Assembly (NCBI GenBank): GCA_964400405.1
Contig: CAYNUO010000007.1
Location: 1 to 64,000, forward strand
DNA from: CANKJK01 sp964400405
Lineage (GTDB): Bacteria > Acidobacteriota > Vicinamibacteria > Vicinamibacterales > UBA2999
Length of the DNA stretch: 64,000 bases
Reading direction: 5' to 3'
This document shows positions 33,098-42,399 of the stretch, piece after piece. The position numbers were made by a program, and so were the translations under genes. Position 1 is the stretch's first letter. The number at the start of each line of letters is the position of its first letter. The notes under the pieces are model-generated. The model saw only the letters and a list, made by a program, of their open reading frames with translations, was not told where the DNA came from and ran no database searches.

Positions 33098-33694
33098 ATG
33101 CAGAACTTCACGAATTCATTCCGGACACTGGCCGGCTCCCTCGCGGTGGCCGCCGCGGTGACGCTGGCGGCGTGCGCAGCAAAAAAGGCACCTGAGGCCC
33201 CGCAGCCAGTGCCGACGCAGCCCGACGTGGCGGCGTCCGCGCCACCGGCCGCCCCCGCGCCGAGACCGCAGCCCGCGCGCGAGCCGTTGCCGGTGCCGCC
33301 GCAACCGGTGACGGATGACCGCGTGTCGTCGAAGTCGCTCGACGACCTGAACCGGGACTCCCCGCTCAAACCCATCTTCTTCGGCTACGACAGCGCTGAA
33401 CTGGACGAGGCGAGCCAGAAGATCGCCCAGACCAACGCCGGCGTGCTGCGCGCCAACGCCACATGGGTCGTCACGGTCGAAGGGCACAGCGATGAGCGCG
33501 GCACGGCCGAGTACAACCTCGCGCTGGGCGAGCGCCGCGCCGCCTCCGTCAAGGACTACCTGGTGTCGCTCGGCATTTCCGCCGACCGGGTGCGTGTGGT
33601 GAGCTACGGCAAAGAGTTCCCGTTTGATCCGGGGCACGACGAAGCCGCCTGGGCGAAGAACCGGCGTGGGCACTTCGTCGTGACGGCCAAGTGA
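33098..33694 (+). CDS. pal: Peptidoglycan-associated lipoprotein Pal
   Basis: About 198 residues. Lipoprotein signal with lipobox (LAACA), a Pro/Ala-rich linker and an OmpA-like domain: IFFGYDSAELDEASQKIA, VTVEGHSDERGTAEYNLALG and RRAASVKDYLVSLGISADR, with the Asp and Arg that bind diaminopimelate. ATG at 33098 has purine-rich GAGGAG upstream; the frame open from 33032 overlaps tolB and lacks a signal. It anchors the outer membrane to peptidoglycan. Confidence 0.95.
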   Translation: MQNFTNSFRTLAGSLAVAAAVTLAACAAKKAPEAPQPVPTQPDVAASAPPAAPAPRPQPAREPLPVPPQPVTDDRVSSKSLDDLNRDSPLKPIFFGYDSAELDEASQKIAQTNAGVLRANATWVVTVEGHSDERGTAEYNLALGERRAASVKDYLVSLGISADRVRVVSYGKEFPFDPGHDEAAWAKNRRGHFVVTAK

Positions 33695-34560
33695 CGCCGA
33701 TGCGTGCGCGTGCCGTCGCTGTCGCAGTCACGCTCTCGATGCTCGCGGCCGGTCGCGCGTCCGCCGCGGACCGTGAGCACCAGCAGATCGTCGCCGACAT
33801 CCGCATGCTGCAGGAACAGACGCAGCAGATTGCGCTGGCCATCGCGTCGCTGGCCGACGCGCTGAAGGCCGCCACGGCGCAGCTCGAGCGGAGGCTCGAC
33901 CAGCAGACGGAGGCCGCGCGGAAGTCGGCCGCCGATCAGAAGATCCTGCTCGACAACATGGCGTCGGATCTCAAGGTCATCCGCGAGCGGTCAGACGAGA
34001 CGAACGTGCGCCTGTCCTCGCTCGACCAGGAGATCGAAGCCCTGCGCACGGCACTGCCGCCGCCTGGCTCATTCCTGGCACCCGTGGCCGACCCGGCGCA
34101 GCCGGCACCGGACGGCGTGCCGCCCGTCTCGGGTGCGCCGGCGCCCGTCGCGCCGCCGCCGAACGCGGCTGGCCTGTCGCCCCGGCGCATGATGGAGCAG
34201 GCCTTCGCGGACTACACGGCGGGTCAGTATGCGCTGGCCGTGCAGGGCTACGAGGCGTTCCTGCGGACCTTCCCTGCTTCCGAGCAGGCCGACGACGCGC
34301 AGTTCATGGTCGGCGAGGCGCACTTCGCCGCGAAGAAGGACGCTGACGCGGTGGCCGCGTACGGCGAAGTCATCAAGCGCTTCCCCGCCGGCAATGCCGC
34401 GCCCGACGCGTACTACAAGCGCGGGCTGGCGATGGAGCGTATGGGGAATCCTGACGGCGCCCGCGAGTCGTGGCAGCAGGCCGTCAAGCTGTTCCCGGAG
34501 TCGGATGCCGGACGCCTGGCCAAGCAGGGCCTTGACCGTCTGGCGGCACGCAAGCCCTGA
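33691..34560 (+). CDS. cpoB: Tol-Pal accessory protein CpoB/YbgF
   Basis: About 289 residues: signal peptide ending ASA, an N-terminal trimerising coiled coil (~30-110), a Pro-rich linker and TPR repeats (MMEQAFADYTAGQYALAVQGYEAFLRTFP, given here in pieces, then FMVGEAHFAAKKDADAVAAY and AYYKRGLAMERMGNPDGA). It coordinates peptidoglycan synthesis with outer-membrane constriction in known systems. GTG at 33691 overlaps the pal stop by 4 bases; ATG at 33700 is possible. Last gene of the tol-pal set. Confidence 0.92.
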   Translation: MTPMRARAVAVAVTLSMLAAGRASAADREHQQIVADIRMLQEQTQQIALAIASLADALKAATAQLERRLDQQTEAARKSAADQKILLDNMASDLKVIRERSDETNVRLSSLDQEIEALRTALPPPGSFLAPVADPAQPAPDGVPPVSGAPAPVAPPPNAAGLSPRRMMEQAFADYTAGQYALAVQGYEAFLRTFPASEQADDAQFMVGEAHFAAKKDADAVAAYGEVIKRFPAGNAAPDAYYKRGLAMERMGNPDGARESWQQAVKLFPESDAGRLAKQGLDRLAARKP

Positions 34561-34582
34561 GCGAGCGGAAAGGATCAGAACC

Positions 34583-35011
34583 GTGGGTAGTGTGAACAAA
34601 GTCATCCTGGTGGGGAACCTCGGACGCGACGCCGAGGTCCGGTTTACACCGAGCGGCGCGGCCGTCGCCAACTTCAGCATCGCCACGACCGAGGTCTGGA
34701 ACGACAAGAGCGGTCAGAAGCAGGAGAAGACCGAGTGGCACAAGGTCGTCCTGTGGGGCAAGGCGGCCGAGGCGCTGAAGGACTATCTCGTCAAGGGCAA
34801 GCAGATCTACGTCGAGGGCCGGCTCGAGACGCGCAAGTGGGAGAAGGACGGCGTCGAGCGCTACACCACCGAGGTCAAGGCCGACAAGATCACGCTGCTC
34901 GGCGGCGGTGGCGGCGGCGGCGGAAGCCGCAGCATGGATCGGAGCATGGGCCAGTCCGGTGGCGACGAGTCGCCGATGGAGCCCATCACCGACGACGACA
35001 TCCCCTTCTAG
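34583..35011 (+). CDS. ssb: Single-stranded DNA-binding protein SSB
   Basis: About 142 residues: OB-fold starting VNKVILVGNLGRDAEVRFTP with WHKVVLWGKAAEALKDYLVK and IYVEGRLETRKWEKDG, a Gly-rich linker, and the acidic tip DDDIPF that recruits repair and replication proteins. GTG at 34583 with AAGGA about nine bases upstream. A longer frame from 34229 runs through cpoB and is rejected. It follows cpoB after 22 bases and may share its transcript. Confidence 0.95.
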   Translation: MGSVNKVILVGNLGRDAEVRFTPSGAAVANFSIATTEVWNDKSGQKQEKTEWHKVVLWGKAAEALKDYLVKGKQIYVEGRLETRKWEKDGVERYTTEVKADKITLLGGGGGGGGSRSMDRSMGQSGGDESPMEPITDDDIPF

Positions 35012-35017
35012 ACGGCC

Positions 35018-35386
35018 GTGTCGTCACCCGTCAGACGCGTCGAGAAGCCGTGGGGCTACGAGATTCACTGGGCCCACACCGAGCGCTACGTCGGCAAGAT
35101 CCTGCACATCGACGCCGGTCATGCGTTGAGCCTGCAGTACCACGTGAAGAAGGACGAGACGGTCTACGTGCAGCGGGGCCGTCTCCGCTATGAGATCGAA
35201 CGCGATGGCGTCATGACGACGCTCGACCTCGGGCCTGGCGACGCGCTCCACGTGACGCCGGGCACGATTCACCGGATGACGGCGATCGAGGATACGGATG
35301 TGCTCGAGGCCTCGACGCCGGAGCTGGACGACGTCGTGCGGCTCGAAGACCGCTACGGCCGCGTCCCGGGCACGCCCGCGGGCTAG
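35018..35386 (+). CDS. Small cupin-domain protein (sugar-phosphate isomerase-like)
   Basis: About 122 residues forming a single cupin. VEKPWGYEIHW at the start is typical of the type II mannose-6-phosphate isomerase/GDP-mannose pyrophosphorylase cupin group. Metal-ligand motifs are LSLQYHVKKDETVYVQRG (H-x-K-x4-E) and GDALHVTPGTIHRM (final His). The catalytic activity is unproven; stand-alone cupins of this type often have none known. GTG at 35018 follows ssb by 6 bases. It ends 18 bases from the rapZ end on the opposite strand. Confidence 0.8.
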   Translation: MSSPVRRVEKPWGYEIHWAHTERYVGKILHIDAGHALSLQYHVKKDETVYVQRGRLRYEIERDGVMTTLDLGPGDALHVTPGTIHRMTAIEDTDVLEASTPELDDVVRLEDRYGRVPGTPAG

Positions 35387-35404
35387 CACGACGCGCCACC
35401 GCGG

Positions 35405-36298
35405 CTAGCTGTCGCGGTGGTTGACCCGGAGACGGATGCCCGGAATGGCCGCCAGCGTCTTCGCCAGCGCCTCGGCGATCATCACCGATCGATGCTGCCC
35501 GCCGGTGCAGCCGATGGCGACGGTCAGGTAGCTCTTCCCTTCCTTCACATACTGCGGCAGCGCAAAGGTCAGAAACGCCGTCAGCTGCTTCAGGAACGCG
35601 CCCGTCGCCGCGTGGCGCCGCATGTAGCGGACCACCGGCTGGTCGCGTCCCGTCAGCGGTTTGAGCGCCGGGACGAAGTGCGGGTTCGGCAGGCACCGGA
35701 CGTCGAAGACCAGGTCGGCGTCCAGCGCCGGCCCATGCTTGAAGCCGAAGCTCATCAGCGTCACGACCATCGCCGCCCGTTCGGTCGGGTCCTCGGACAG
35801 CCTCCTGAAGGCATCCCGCAGTTCGTGGACGGTCAGGTTCGACGTGTCGAGGATCAGGTCCGCCATGGACCGGATCGAGTTCAGCTTCCGCCGCTCCTCG
35901 CGGATCCCCTCGCCGACCGGACGATCCTTGGCCAGCGGATGCGGGCGGCGGGTCTCGCTGAAACGGCGCATCAGCGCCGAGTCGGACGCCTCGAGAAAAA
36001 TCAGCGTCGGCCTCAGCGCGAGGTTCTGCCGCAGCTTGCGATAGACCCGCGCGAAACTCGTCAGGAATCCGCTCTCGCGCACGTCGACGACGATGGCCAC
36101 GCGCGGGATGCCGGCGTCCTCGCGCAGCGCGAGGTCGGCGACCGTGGGTATGAGCTGCGTCGGCAGGTTGTCGATGCAGAAGTAGCCCAGGTCTTCCAGC
36201 GCCCGGATCGCGTGCGACTTGCCCGAGCCCGACAGCCCCGTCACGATGGTGAAGCGCGGGGCGTGTGGTGCGGGGCGGGTGCGCCGGGCTGCGGGCAT
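35405..36298 (-). CDS. rapZ: RNase adapter RapZ (YvcJ family nucleotide-binding protein)
   Basis: About 297 residues. N-terminal P-loop GLSGSGKSHAIRALEDLGYF and DNLPTQLIPTVADL, Walker B-like VAIVVDVRESGF, LIFLEASDSALMRRFSETRR, and the C-terminal domain SFGFKHGPALDADLVFDVR ... AIGCTGGQHRSVMIAEALA. In enterobacteria it controls glucosamine-6-phosphate synthase through sRNA decay and often neighbours rpoN, as here. Its ATG shares one base with the rpoN stop. The hpf and ptsN genes often found between rpoN and rapZ are missing. Confidence 0.94.
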   Translation of the reverse strand: MPAARRTRPAPHAPRFTIVTGLSGSGKSHAIRALEDLGYFCIDNLPTQLIPTVADLALREDAGIPRVAIVVDVRESGFLTSFARVYRKLRQNLALRPTLIFLEASDSALMRRFSETRRPHPLAKDRPVGEGIREERRKLNSIRSMADLILDTSNLTVHELRDAFRRLSEDPTERAAMVVTLMSFGFKHGPALDADLVFDVRCLPNPHFVPALKPLTGRDQPVVRYMRRHAATGAFLKQLTAFLTFALPQYVKEGKSYLTVAIGCTGGQHRSVMIAEALAKTLAAIPGIRLRVNHRDS

Positions 36299-37728
36299 CA
36301 GTAGAGCACTTTGCGCTGGTTCGACGTCGGGATCTTCAGCTCTTCACGGTACTTCGCGATTGTGCGGCGGGCCAGTTCCAGGCCCTCGCGCTGGAGGATG
36401 CTGACGATCTTCGAGTCACTGAGCGGCTTGTGCGGATCCTCCTGCTCGATGATCTTGCGGATCCGCTGCTTGATGGTGACCGACGAGACGGCGTCGCCGT
36501 ACTGACTCGCGATGCCGCTGTGAAAGAAGTACTTCATCTCGAACACGCCCTGCGGCGTGTGCATGTACTTGTTCGTCACGACGCGGCTGACGGTCGACTC
36601 GTGCATGCCGATGTCGTTGGCGACGTCCCGCAGCACGAGCGGACGGAGGTACTCGATGCCGTGGTCCAGGAACTCGCGCTGGAAGTTGATGATGCTGGTC
36701 GCGACCTTGTGAATCGTGCGCTGGCGCTGCTCGACCGACTTGATGAGCCAGAGCGCCGAGCGGAACTTGTCCTTCACGTAGTTGCGCGTCTCGTCGGTGT
36801 TCTCGCCGCCCTTGTCCAGCAGCCGCCGGTAGACCGGGCTGATGCGCAGCTGCGGCAGGCCCTCCTCGTTCAGCACCGCGACGTACTCGTTCTCCACCTT
36901 CATCACGTAGACGTCGGGAATCACATACTGCGATTGCGACGGGTTGTGCCGGGCGCCCGGCTTCGGGTCCAGGTGGCGGATGATCTCGATGGGCTCCTTG
37001 AGCTCCTCGATCGACATCCCCATCTTCTTCGACAGCTCCTGGATCTGGTGGTTCTGCAGCAGCCGGAGGTGCTCGGTGACGATCGTCTCGGCGGGCGTCC
37101 CGCCGAGCCCGTGATGCCGGAGCTGCAGCGCGAGGCACTCCTGCAGGTCGCGCGCGGCGACACCCACCGGGTCGAAAGTCTGCACGAGCTGGAGCGCGCG
37201 CTCCACGTCGGCCGGCGCCCACGGCCCCATCGAGCCGATCTCGTCGAGCGTCGCGACGAGCTGGCCGTCGTCGTTGAGGTTCCCGATGATGGCCTCGCCG
37301 ATGCCGCGGATCAGGGGGTCGTCGGTCTGCATCGAGAGCTGCCAGAGGAGATGGTCGGAGAGAGAGTCCGACGTCGACAGCGTGTTCTCGATGGGCGGCA
37401 GCTCCTTGACCTCGGTGGGCGTGCGCGCCTTGTAACCGTCGTCGAGGTAGTCGCCGAAGAAGTATTCGTAGTCCTGGTCATCCCAGGTGTCCGTCTTGTC
37501 GTCCTGCTTGGCCTTCTCTTCCGCCTTCTCGGCCTCGGCCTGCGCCTCGGGCGGCTGGAGGTCTTCGGACGGGACCTCCTCGAGCATCGGGTTCTCCACC
37601 ATCTCCTGATTCAGCAGCTCCGAGAGCTCGAGCGTCGACATCGGCAGCAGCTTGATCGCCTGCTGCAGTGACGGCGTCAGAATCAGCTTCTGAACGAGAC
37701 GCGTGTGGAGTTTCTGATGAAGCGCCAT
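36298..37728 (-). CDS. rpoN: RNA polymerase sigma-54 factor RpoN
   Basis: About 476 residues. Region I is Gln/Leu-rich (LVQKLILTPSLQQAIKLLPM and SELLNQEMVENPMLEEV); region II is acidic (Glu/Asp/Lys); region III carries the core-binding and HTH parts (DIGMHESTVSRVVTNKYMHT), and the RpoN box is ARRTIAKYREELKIPTS near the end. It directs transcription from -24/-12 promoters with enhancer-binding proteins. The NtrY-like kinase at 50.7-54.6 kb could feed such a system, but no enhancer-binding regulator is in the window. Confidence 0.96.
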   Translation of the reverse strand: MALHQKLHTRLVQKLILTPSLQQAIKLLPMSTLELSELLNQEMVENPMLEEVPSEDLQPPEAQAEAEKAEEKAKQDDKTDTWDDQDYEYFFGDYLDDGYKARTPTEVKELPPIENTLSTSDSLSDHLLWQLSMQTDDPLIRGIGEAIIGNLNDDGQLVATLDEIGSMGPWAPADVERALQLVQTFDPVGVAARDLQECLALQLRHHGLGGTPAETIVTEHLRLLQNHQIQELSKKMGMSIEELKEPIEIIRHLDPKPGARHNPSQSQYVIPDVYVMKVENEYVAVLNEEGLPQLRISPVYRRLLDKGGENTDETRNYVKDKFRSALWLIKSVEQRQRTIHKVATSIINFQREFLDHGIEYLRPLVLRDVANDIGMHESTVSRVVTNKYMHTPQGVFEMKYFFHSGIASQYGDAVSSVTIKQRIRKIIEQEDPHKPLSDSKIVSILQREGLELARRTIAKYREELKIPTSNQRKVLY

Positions 37729-37760
37729 TCGAGATGGCCCCGCACGGGGCTACGTCGAGT

Positions 37761-38486
37761 TTAGTCCAAGCGGAAGTCGGACCCGAGGTAAATCCGGCGC
37801 ACCTCCTCGTCCGCGGCCAGCTCCCCGGGCCGTCCCGCGCGGAAGAGCACGCCGTCGCTGACGATGTACGCACGATCCGTGATGCGGAGCGTTTCGCGCA
37901 CGTTGTGATCGGTGACGAGTACGCCGATTCCGCGCGCCTTGAGCTGCTGGATGATGCCCTGGATTTCGGTGATCGCGATGGGGTCGATGCCCGCGAACGG
38001 CTCATCGAGCAGGATGAAGCGCGGCGACATGACCAGCGCGCGCGTGATTTCGGTCCTGCGCCGTTCGCCGCCCGACAGCGTGTGCGCGGGAGACTTCGCC
38101 AACGGCGCGAGGTGCAGCTCATCGAGCAGCTCGGCGAGGCGGGTACGGCGCTCCGCGCGCGAGAGCGGCAGCGACTCGAGAATCGCGAGAATGTTCTGCT
38201 CGACGGTCAGGCCGCGGAAGATCGACGGCTCCTGCGGCAGATAGCCGATGCCCTTCCGGGCCCGGATGTACATCGGCGCGGCGGTGACGTCCTCGCCGTC
38301 GAGCAGCACGCGGCCGGAGTCCGGCGAGGTCAGGCCGACGGTCATGTGGAACGTCGTCGTCTTACCGGCACCGTTCGGCCCCAGCAGGCCGACGACTTCC
38401 CCCGCCGCGACGGAGATGCTCACGCCGCGCACGACGGTGCGGCCGCTGAAGGATTTGGTGAGGTCGACGGTCTGGAGCGTGGGCAT
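37761..38486 (-). CDS. lptB: LPS-export ABC ATPase LptB
   Basis: About 241 residues with Walker A GLLGPNGAGKTTTFHMTVG, signature LSGGERRRTEI, Walker B RFILLDEPFAGIDPIAI and the switch His in VTDHNVRETLRI. GYLPQEPSIFRGLTVEQN is the LptB-type Q-loop. It powers LPS extraction with the LptF/LptG dimer. The ATG overlaps the stop of the LptC-LptA fusion (TGATG), and rpoN follows after 32 bases, the classic lptA-lptB-rpoN order. Confidence 0.96.
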   Translation of the reverse strand: MPTLQTVDLTKSFSGRTVVRGVSISVAAGEVVGLLGPNGAGKTTTFHMTVGLTSPDSGRVLLDGEDVTAAPMYIRARKGIGYLPQEPSIFRGLTVEQNILAILESLPLSRAERRTRLAELLDELHLAPLAKSPAHTLSGGERRRTEITRALVMSPRFILLDEPFAGIDPIAITEIQGIIQQLKARGIGVLVTDHNVRETLRITDRAYIVSDGVLFRAGRPGELAADEEVRRIYLGSDFRLD

Positions 38487-40633
38487 CAGGGCGTGCGGAG
38501 AGGCGTGGGCGCCGGGGCGGGCGTGCAGGGGCCTCCGCGGCTCTTCGTCTGCGTCCGCGCATCGTCGCGGCCGTCGATGAGCATCCTATCGGTGGCCCGG
38601 AACCAGGTCAACGTCCGGCCGGTCGTCGAGTCGCACGCCTGCGTGACCGTGACGGGCGCGGCCGGCGTGCCCTCCACGTCGTAGCGCTCGTCCTTCACGG
38701 CGTACCGCAGTCGCGCGCCGGCGATCGTCCGCGCGTCGACGGTCATCGTCACGCGCCCGGTCGCGTCCATCCGCTCCATCGCCCGGGATTCGCCGGCCAG
38801 CGTGATCACGATGCGGTCCGCACGCAGGTCGCCCTGCGGCCCCGACAGCTGGGCCGGGGCCCGGACCGCCGGTGCGGCGGCGCCACGGGCCACCGGGACG
38901 CCGGATGCGGGATCGGAGTACTCGAGCGTGCGGCCCGCGTCAGTGTAGTGGATGCGCTCGGCGCGGCTGATGAGGGCGCCCGTCTCGAGGGCCAGCGTGG
39001 CGCGGGTCGCGCCGGTGGCATCGAGGTCGCCCGAGTCACGGTCGAGAACGAGCTGCTGGCAGCGAATCGTCGTCTCGCCCTGCCAGAGCTGTACGCCGCC
39101 GGCATAGGACGCCTGACCGCCCGCGTCGCCCCCATAGCTGAAGCGATCCGCGTTCACGCGCGCGGCCTGGGACCGGTCGAGCACGCCCGCGGTATCGCCG
39201 CCTTTCTCGGCCCGGAGTTCCGTTTCCACGTGACCGGTTGCGGTCATCTCGTGGGTGCTGAGCGTCAGCGCGATCCGATCGCTGGCGACCCGCACGCGTG
39301 GGTCTTCGACCCGCGGCAGGCCCTGCGGCCCGCGTCCATCGAGCAGCAGGGTGCCCGCGACCGGGTCATAGTCCGCGCTGCCGGCCGCGGCGGTGAGGTC
39401 CTGCTCGTCGAAGGTGACGCCGCCCGCAAACCGCGCGCGCTCGACGGCCTCCTCCTTCAGCTCGAGGGCGAGCGAGGCCGACCGGGCCGTGCGTACGGCG
39501 CCGCTCTTTCCGGCCGCGTCCTTGCCGGCGGGGGTCTCCGAGAATGTCACGCCACCCGAAAACGCCGCCGCGCGCAGACCCTGCCCGGGAGGTCCGGACG
39601 CGGCCACCTGCCGGGCCGTCACGGCCCGCCGGGGTGTCTCGGCGGTGGCGGGAAGCTCGAGCCGGACGCTGCCCTGCCCGGAGAGCCCGGTCACCGAGGT
39701 GCCGTCGGCAAGCGTGAAACCGAGCCGGTCGCCGAAGAACTGCCGTCCGGGACTCCCCTTCGTCGCCCCCGTCAGCGCCACGGCGGCCTTGCCGGCCAGC
39801 GCCACCCGCTCCATCACGGACCCGTCCTCGTTGTAGGCGAGGTCGATGCTGTCGGCCGACATCGAATCGAAGGCGGCGGAGCCGCCGGCCACACGGGCCG
39901 TGCCCCGCAGTTCGAGCGCCGTGACCTGTTCGTTGCTCTCGGTCAGCCGGGCCAGCAGCCGGTCGGCGTCCAGGTTCTGCTCGCCGCGGATGGCGTGCGC
40001 CTGTCCGTCGATCGCGAGCGTGTGCACGACACGGTCGAGCGTGGCTGAACCGCCCGACACATCGGTTGTGACGGCGCCCGACTCGTCGCGGAAGATCACG
40101 TGGGCCTGCGACGCGATGGTCAGGATGTCCGCGGCCTTGTCGTAATCCATGCCGACGCCGCTGCCCTCCATCCGTCCGCGGCGGAACGTGAAGGCGCCCG
40201 GAGCCCGCACCAGCCCGTCGGCCTCGGTGTAGTGCGCCTCCGCGGTGTCGATCTCGAAGCCATCGCTGGCCTTCAGGTGCACGTCGCCGGTCAGGTCCAG
40301 CGAGCTGTTCTTCTCACCGGCGCGCGCTTCGCGGCCCGACATCACGAAGTCGCGGCCGCTCCGGTTCTTGACCGTGATCGTGACGTCGCGCGACAGCGAC
40401 GTGCCGTCGGGATACAGGAACTGGTGCGCGGCGCGGACCTGGTAGTCCTCCTTGACGCCGCGGATCTCGGTCGTCGTCGAGCCGGTCGTCTCCACGCTCG
40501 CCTTCGGATCGAGACGCGGTGGCGCGGGTTGGGCGACACGGGCCGGACGGGATCGGACGTTCGTCACGATCACCGCCACGACAGCCGCGCCCGCCAGGGC
40601 GGCGGCCACGCGGGCCAGCGTGTGCCATCTCAT
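38486..40633 (-). CDS. Fused LptC-LptA periplasmic LPS-bridge protein
   Basis: About 715 residues. One N-terminal membrane helix (~7-26) then an LptC-like jellyroll (VKEDYQVRAAHQFLYPDGT ... VHLKASDGFEIDTAEAHYTE). It is followed by several OstA/LptA-like units: ADILTIASQAHVIFRDESG, TLAIDGQAHAIRGEQNL, GTLLLDGRGPQGLPRVEDP, TMTVDARTIAGARLRYAVKD and the closing YDVEGTPAAPVTVTQACDS. Thus membrane anchor and bridge are one chain, several times longer than LptA alone. The ATG at 40633 overlaps the recJ stop by 4 bases. Continuous frame, no sign of a frameshift. Confidence 0.85.
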   Translation of the reverse strand: MRWHTLARVAAALAGAAVVAVIVTNVRSRPARVAQPAPPRLDPKASVETTGSTTTEIRGVKEDYQVRAAHQFLYPDGTSLSRDVTITVKNRSGRDFVMSGREARAGEKNSSLDLTGDVHLKASDGFEIDTAEAHYTEADGLVRAPGAFTFRRGRMEGSGVGMDYDKAADILTIASQAHVIFRDESGAVTTDVSGGSATLDRVVHTLAIDGQAHAIRGEQNLDADRLLARLTESNEQVTALELRGTARVAGGSAAFDSMSADSIDLAYNEDGSVMERVALAGKAAVALTGATKGSPGRQFFGDRLGFTLADGTSVTGLSGQGSVRLELPATAETPRRAVTARQVAASGPPGQGLRAAAFSGGVTFSETPAGKDAAGKSGAVRTARSASLALELKEEAVERARFAGGVTFDEQDLTAAAGSADYDPVAGTLLLDGRGPQGLPRVEDPRVRVASDRIALTLSTHEMTATGHVETELRAEKGGDTAGVLDRSQAARVNADRFSYGGDAGGQASYAGGVQLWQGETTIRCQQLVLDRDSGDLDATGATRATLALETGALISRAERIHYTDAGRTLEYSDPASGVPVARGAAAPAVRAPAQLSGPQGDLRADRIVITLAGESRAMERMDATGRVTMTVDARTIAGARLRYAVKDERYDVEGTPAAPVTVTQACDSTTGRTLTWFRATDRMLIDGRDDARTQTKSRGGPCTPAPAPTPLRTP

Positions 40634-42399
40634 GGGACTGGAGTCGAGGATACCAGCCGGGGCGCGCCCAGCTCGGCAATCGGGAGGCCCGGCGCACGGA
40701 AGTCCTCGACGGTGAGCTGCACGTAGCGCTCGCCGTTCCAGGTGTCCTCGCCGACGGCGTAGGCGATGTCCAGCGCGCCCTTGTTGGCGATGACCGTCTC
40801 CTGCCGTTCCACGGCCCGCCAGGCCATGCCCCGGAGCACCCGGCCGTCCTGCCGGAACGCCATCTTCAGGTGCCGCTCCTTGACGACGCGGGGGCCGTCC
40901 GCCACGGCCACCGACGACGAGTAGAACAGTGGGCGCGGGTTGCCGGGGCCGAACGGCGCCAGCGACTCGAGTTCGGCGAGCAGTCCCGGCGTGATGGCGT
41001 TGAGCGCCAGCTCGGCGTCCACCGTCAGACGCGGCCGCAGGTCGTCGGGCTCCAGGCTCGCATCGGCGAAGACATTCACGCGCCGCCGCAGCTCGGCCAC
41101 GTGCCCCGCCTCCATGGTCAGCCCGGCCGCCTGGCGGTGACCCCCGAAGCGCGTCATCAGGTCCGCGCACGACTCGAGCGCGCCGAGCACGTCGAAGCCG
41201 GCGATGCTCCGGCAGGAGCCGTGAGCGACGCCGTCGTCGATCGAGATCACGATGGCCGGGCGATGGAACGCGTCGACGAGCTTCGACGCCACGATGCCGA
41301 TGACGCCACGGTGCCAGCCCTCGCCTGCCACGACGAGCACGGTGCGCGCGCCAATGGCCGGGTCCTTCTCGACGAGCGCCTTCGCCTGCTGGACGATCGC
41401 CGCCTCTTCGTCGCGCCGGCGCAGATTCTCGGCGTTGAGCTGCTCGGCCAGCTCCCGCGCCTCGGCCGCCAGGCTCTCGTCGCTGGCCAGCAGCAGCCGC
41501 GCCGCGATGTCGGGCGTGCTCATCCGTCCGGCCGCATTGATGCGCGGCGCGATCACGAAGCCGACGTGGTAGCCGTCGATGGCCTTGCCGGTGAGGCCTG
41601 ACGCCTCCAGCAACGCCCGCAGGCCGACCTTGTGCGGCCCCTTCGACAGCAGCGCGAGGCCGACCTTCGCGATGACGCGGTTCTCCCCGACGAGCGGGAC
41701 GACGTCCGCCAGCGTGCCGATGGCGGCGATCTTCACGAAGGCCGGCAGCCAGCTCTCATGACCCGCGCGCCGGCAGAGCGCCTGCACCACCTTGAGCGCC
41801 ACGCCGACGCCCGCCAGCTGCTTGTCCGGATAGTCGCAGTCCGGGCGTTTGGGGTTGACCACCGCGCAGGCGTCGGGCAGCTCGGAGTCAGGCTCATGGT
41901 GGTCCGTGATGATCAGGTCGACGCCGAGGGCCCGCGCCCGCGCGGCGGCCTCGGCGGCCCGGATGCCGCAGTCGACGGAGATGATGAGCCGCACGCCTTC
42001 GCCGGCCAGCCGCTCGATCGACGCCGGCTGGAGCCCGTATCCGTCACGGAAGCGCTCGGGGATGAAGTGCGTGATGTTGCCGCCCAGCAGCTCGATCGCG
42101 CGCCGGAGGATGACCGTCGACGTGACGCCGTCGACGTCGTAGTCCCCGTGCACCGCAATCCGCTCCCCCGCCGTAATCGCCGCCTCGATGCGGGTGACGG
42201 CGTCCGCCATGCCGGCCATCCGCATCGGGTCATGCAGCTGGTCGAGCGATGGCGCGAGAAAACGGCGGGCGTCTTCCGCCTCCGAGAGCCCGCGCAGCAC
42301 GAGCAGCCGGGCCGTGACGCGCGAGATGCCGAGCGTCCGCGCCAGCGCATCGACCGCCTCGGGGTCGGCCGCCCGGGCCTGCCAGATGCGTGGAATCAC
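40630..42399 (-). CDS. recJ: Single-stranded-DNA-specific exonuclease RecJ
   Basis: About 589 residues. DHH-family motifs are VHGDYDVDGVTSTVIL, ISVDCGIRAAEAAARA and LIITDHHEPDSELPDA, then INAAGRMSTPDIAARLLL, the DHHA1 part with VAGEGWHRGVIGIVASKL and GGHRQAAGLTMEA, and a C-terminal OB domain (LAPFGPGNPRPLFYSSSV). It degrades 5'-ended single strands in RecF-type repair. GTG at 42399 overlaps the accA stop by 4 bases, and that coupling decides the start. The frame open up to 42654 would overlap accA by 259 bases. Confidence 0.94.
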   Translation of the reverse strand: MIPRIWQARAADPEAVDALARTLGISRVTARLLVLRGLSEAEDARRFLAPSLDQLHDPMRMAGMADAVTRIEAAITAGERIAVHGDYDVDGVTSTVILRRAIELLGGNITHFIPERFRDGYGLQPASIERLAGEGVRLIISVDCGIRAAEAAARARALGVDLIITDHHEPDSELPDACAVVNPKRPDCDYPDKQLAGVGVALKVVQALCRRAGHESWLPAFVKIAAIGTLADVVPLVGENRVIAKVGLALLSKGPHKVGLRALLEASGLTGKAIDGYHVGFVIAPRINAAGRMSTPDIAARLLLASDESLAAEARELAEQLNAENLRRRDEEAAIVQQAKALVEKDPAIGARTVLVVAGEGWHRGVIGIVASKLVDAFHRPAIVISIDDGVAHGSCRSIAGFDVLGALESCADLMTRFGGHRQAAGLTMEAGHVAELRRRVNVFADASLEPDDLRPRLTVDAELALNAITPGLLAELESLAPFGPGNPRPLFYSSSVAVADGPRVVKERHLKMAFRQDGRVLRGMAWRAVERQETVIANKGALDIAYAVGEDTWNGERYVQLTVEDFRAPGLPIAELGAPRLVSSTPVP

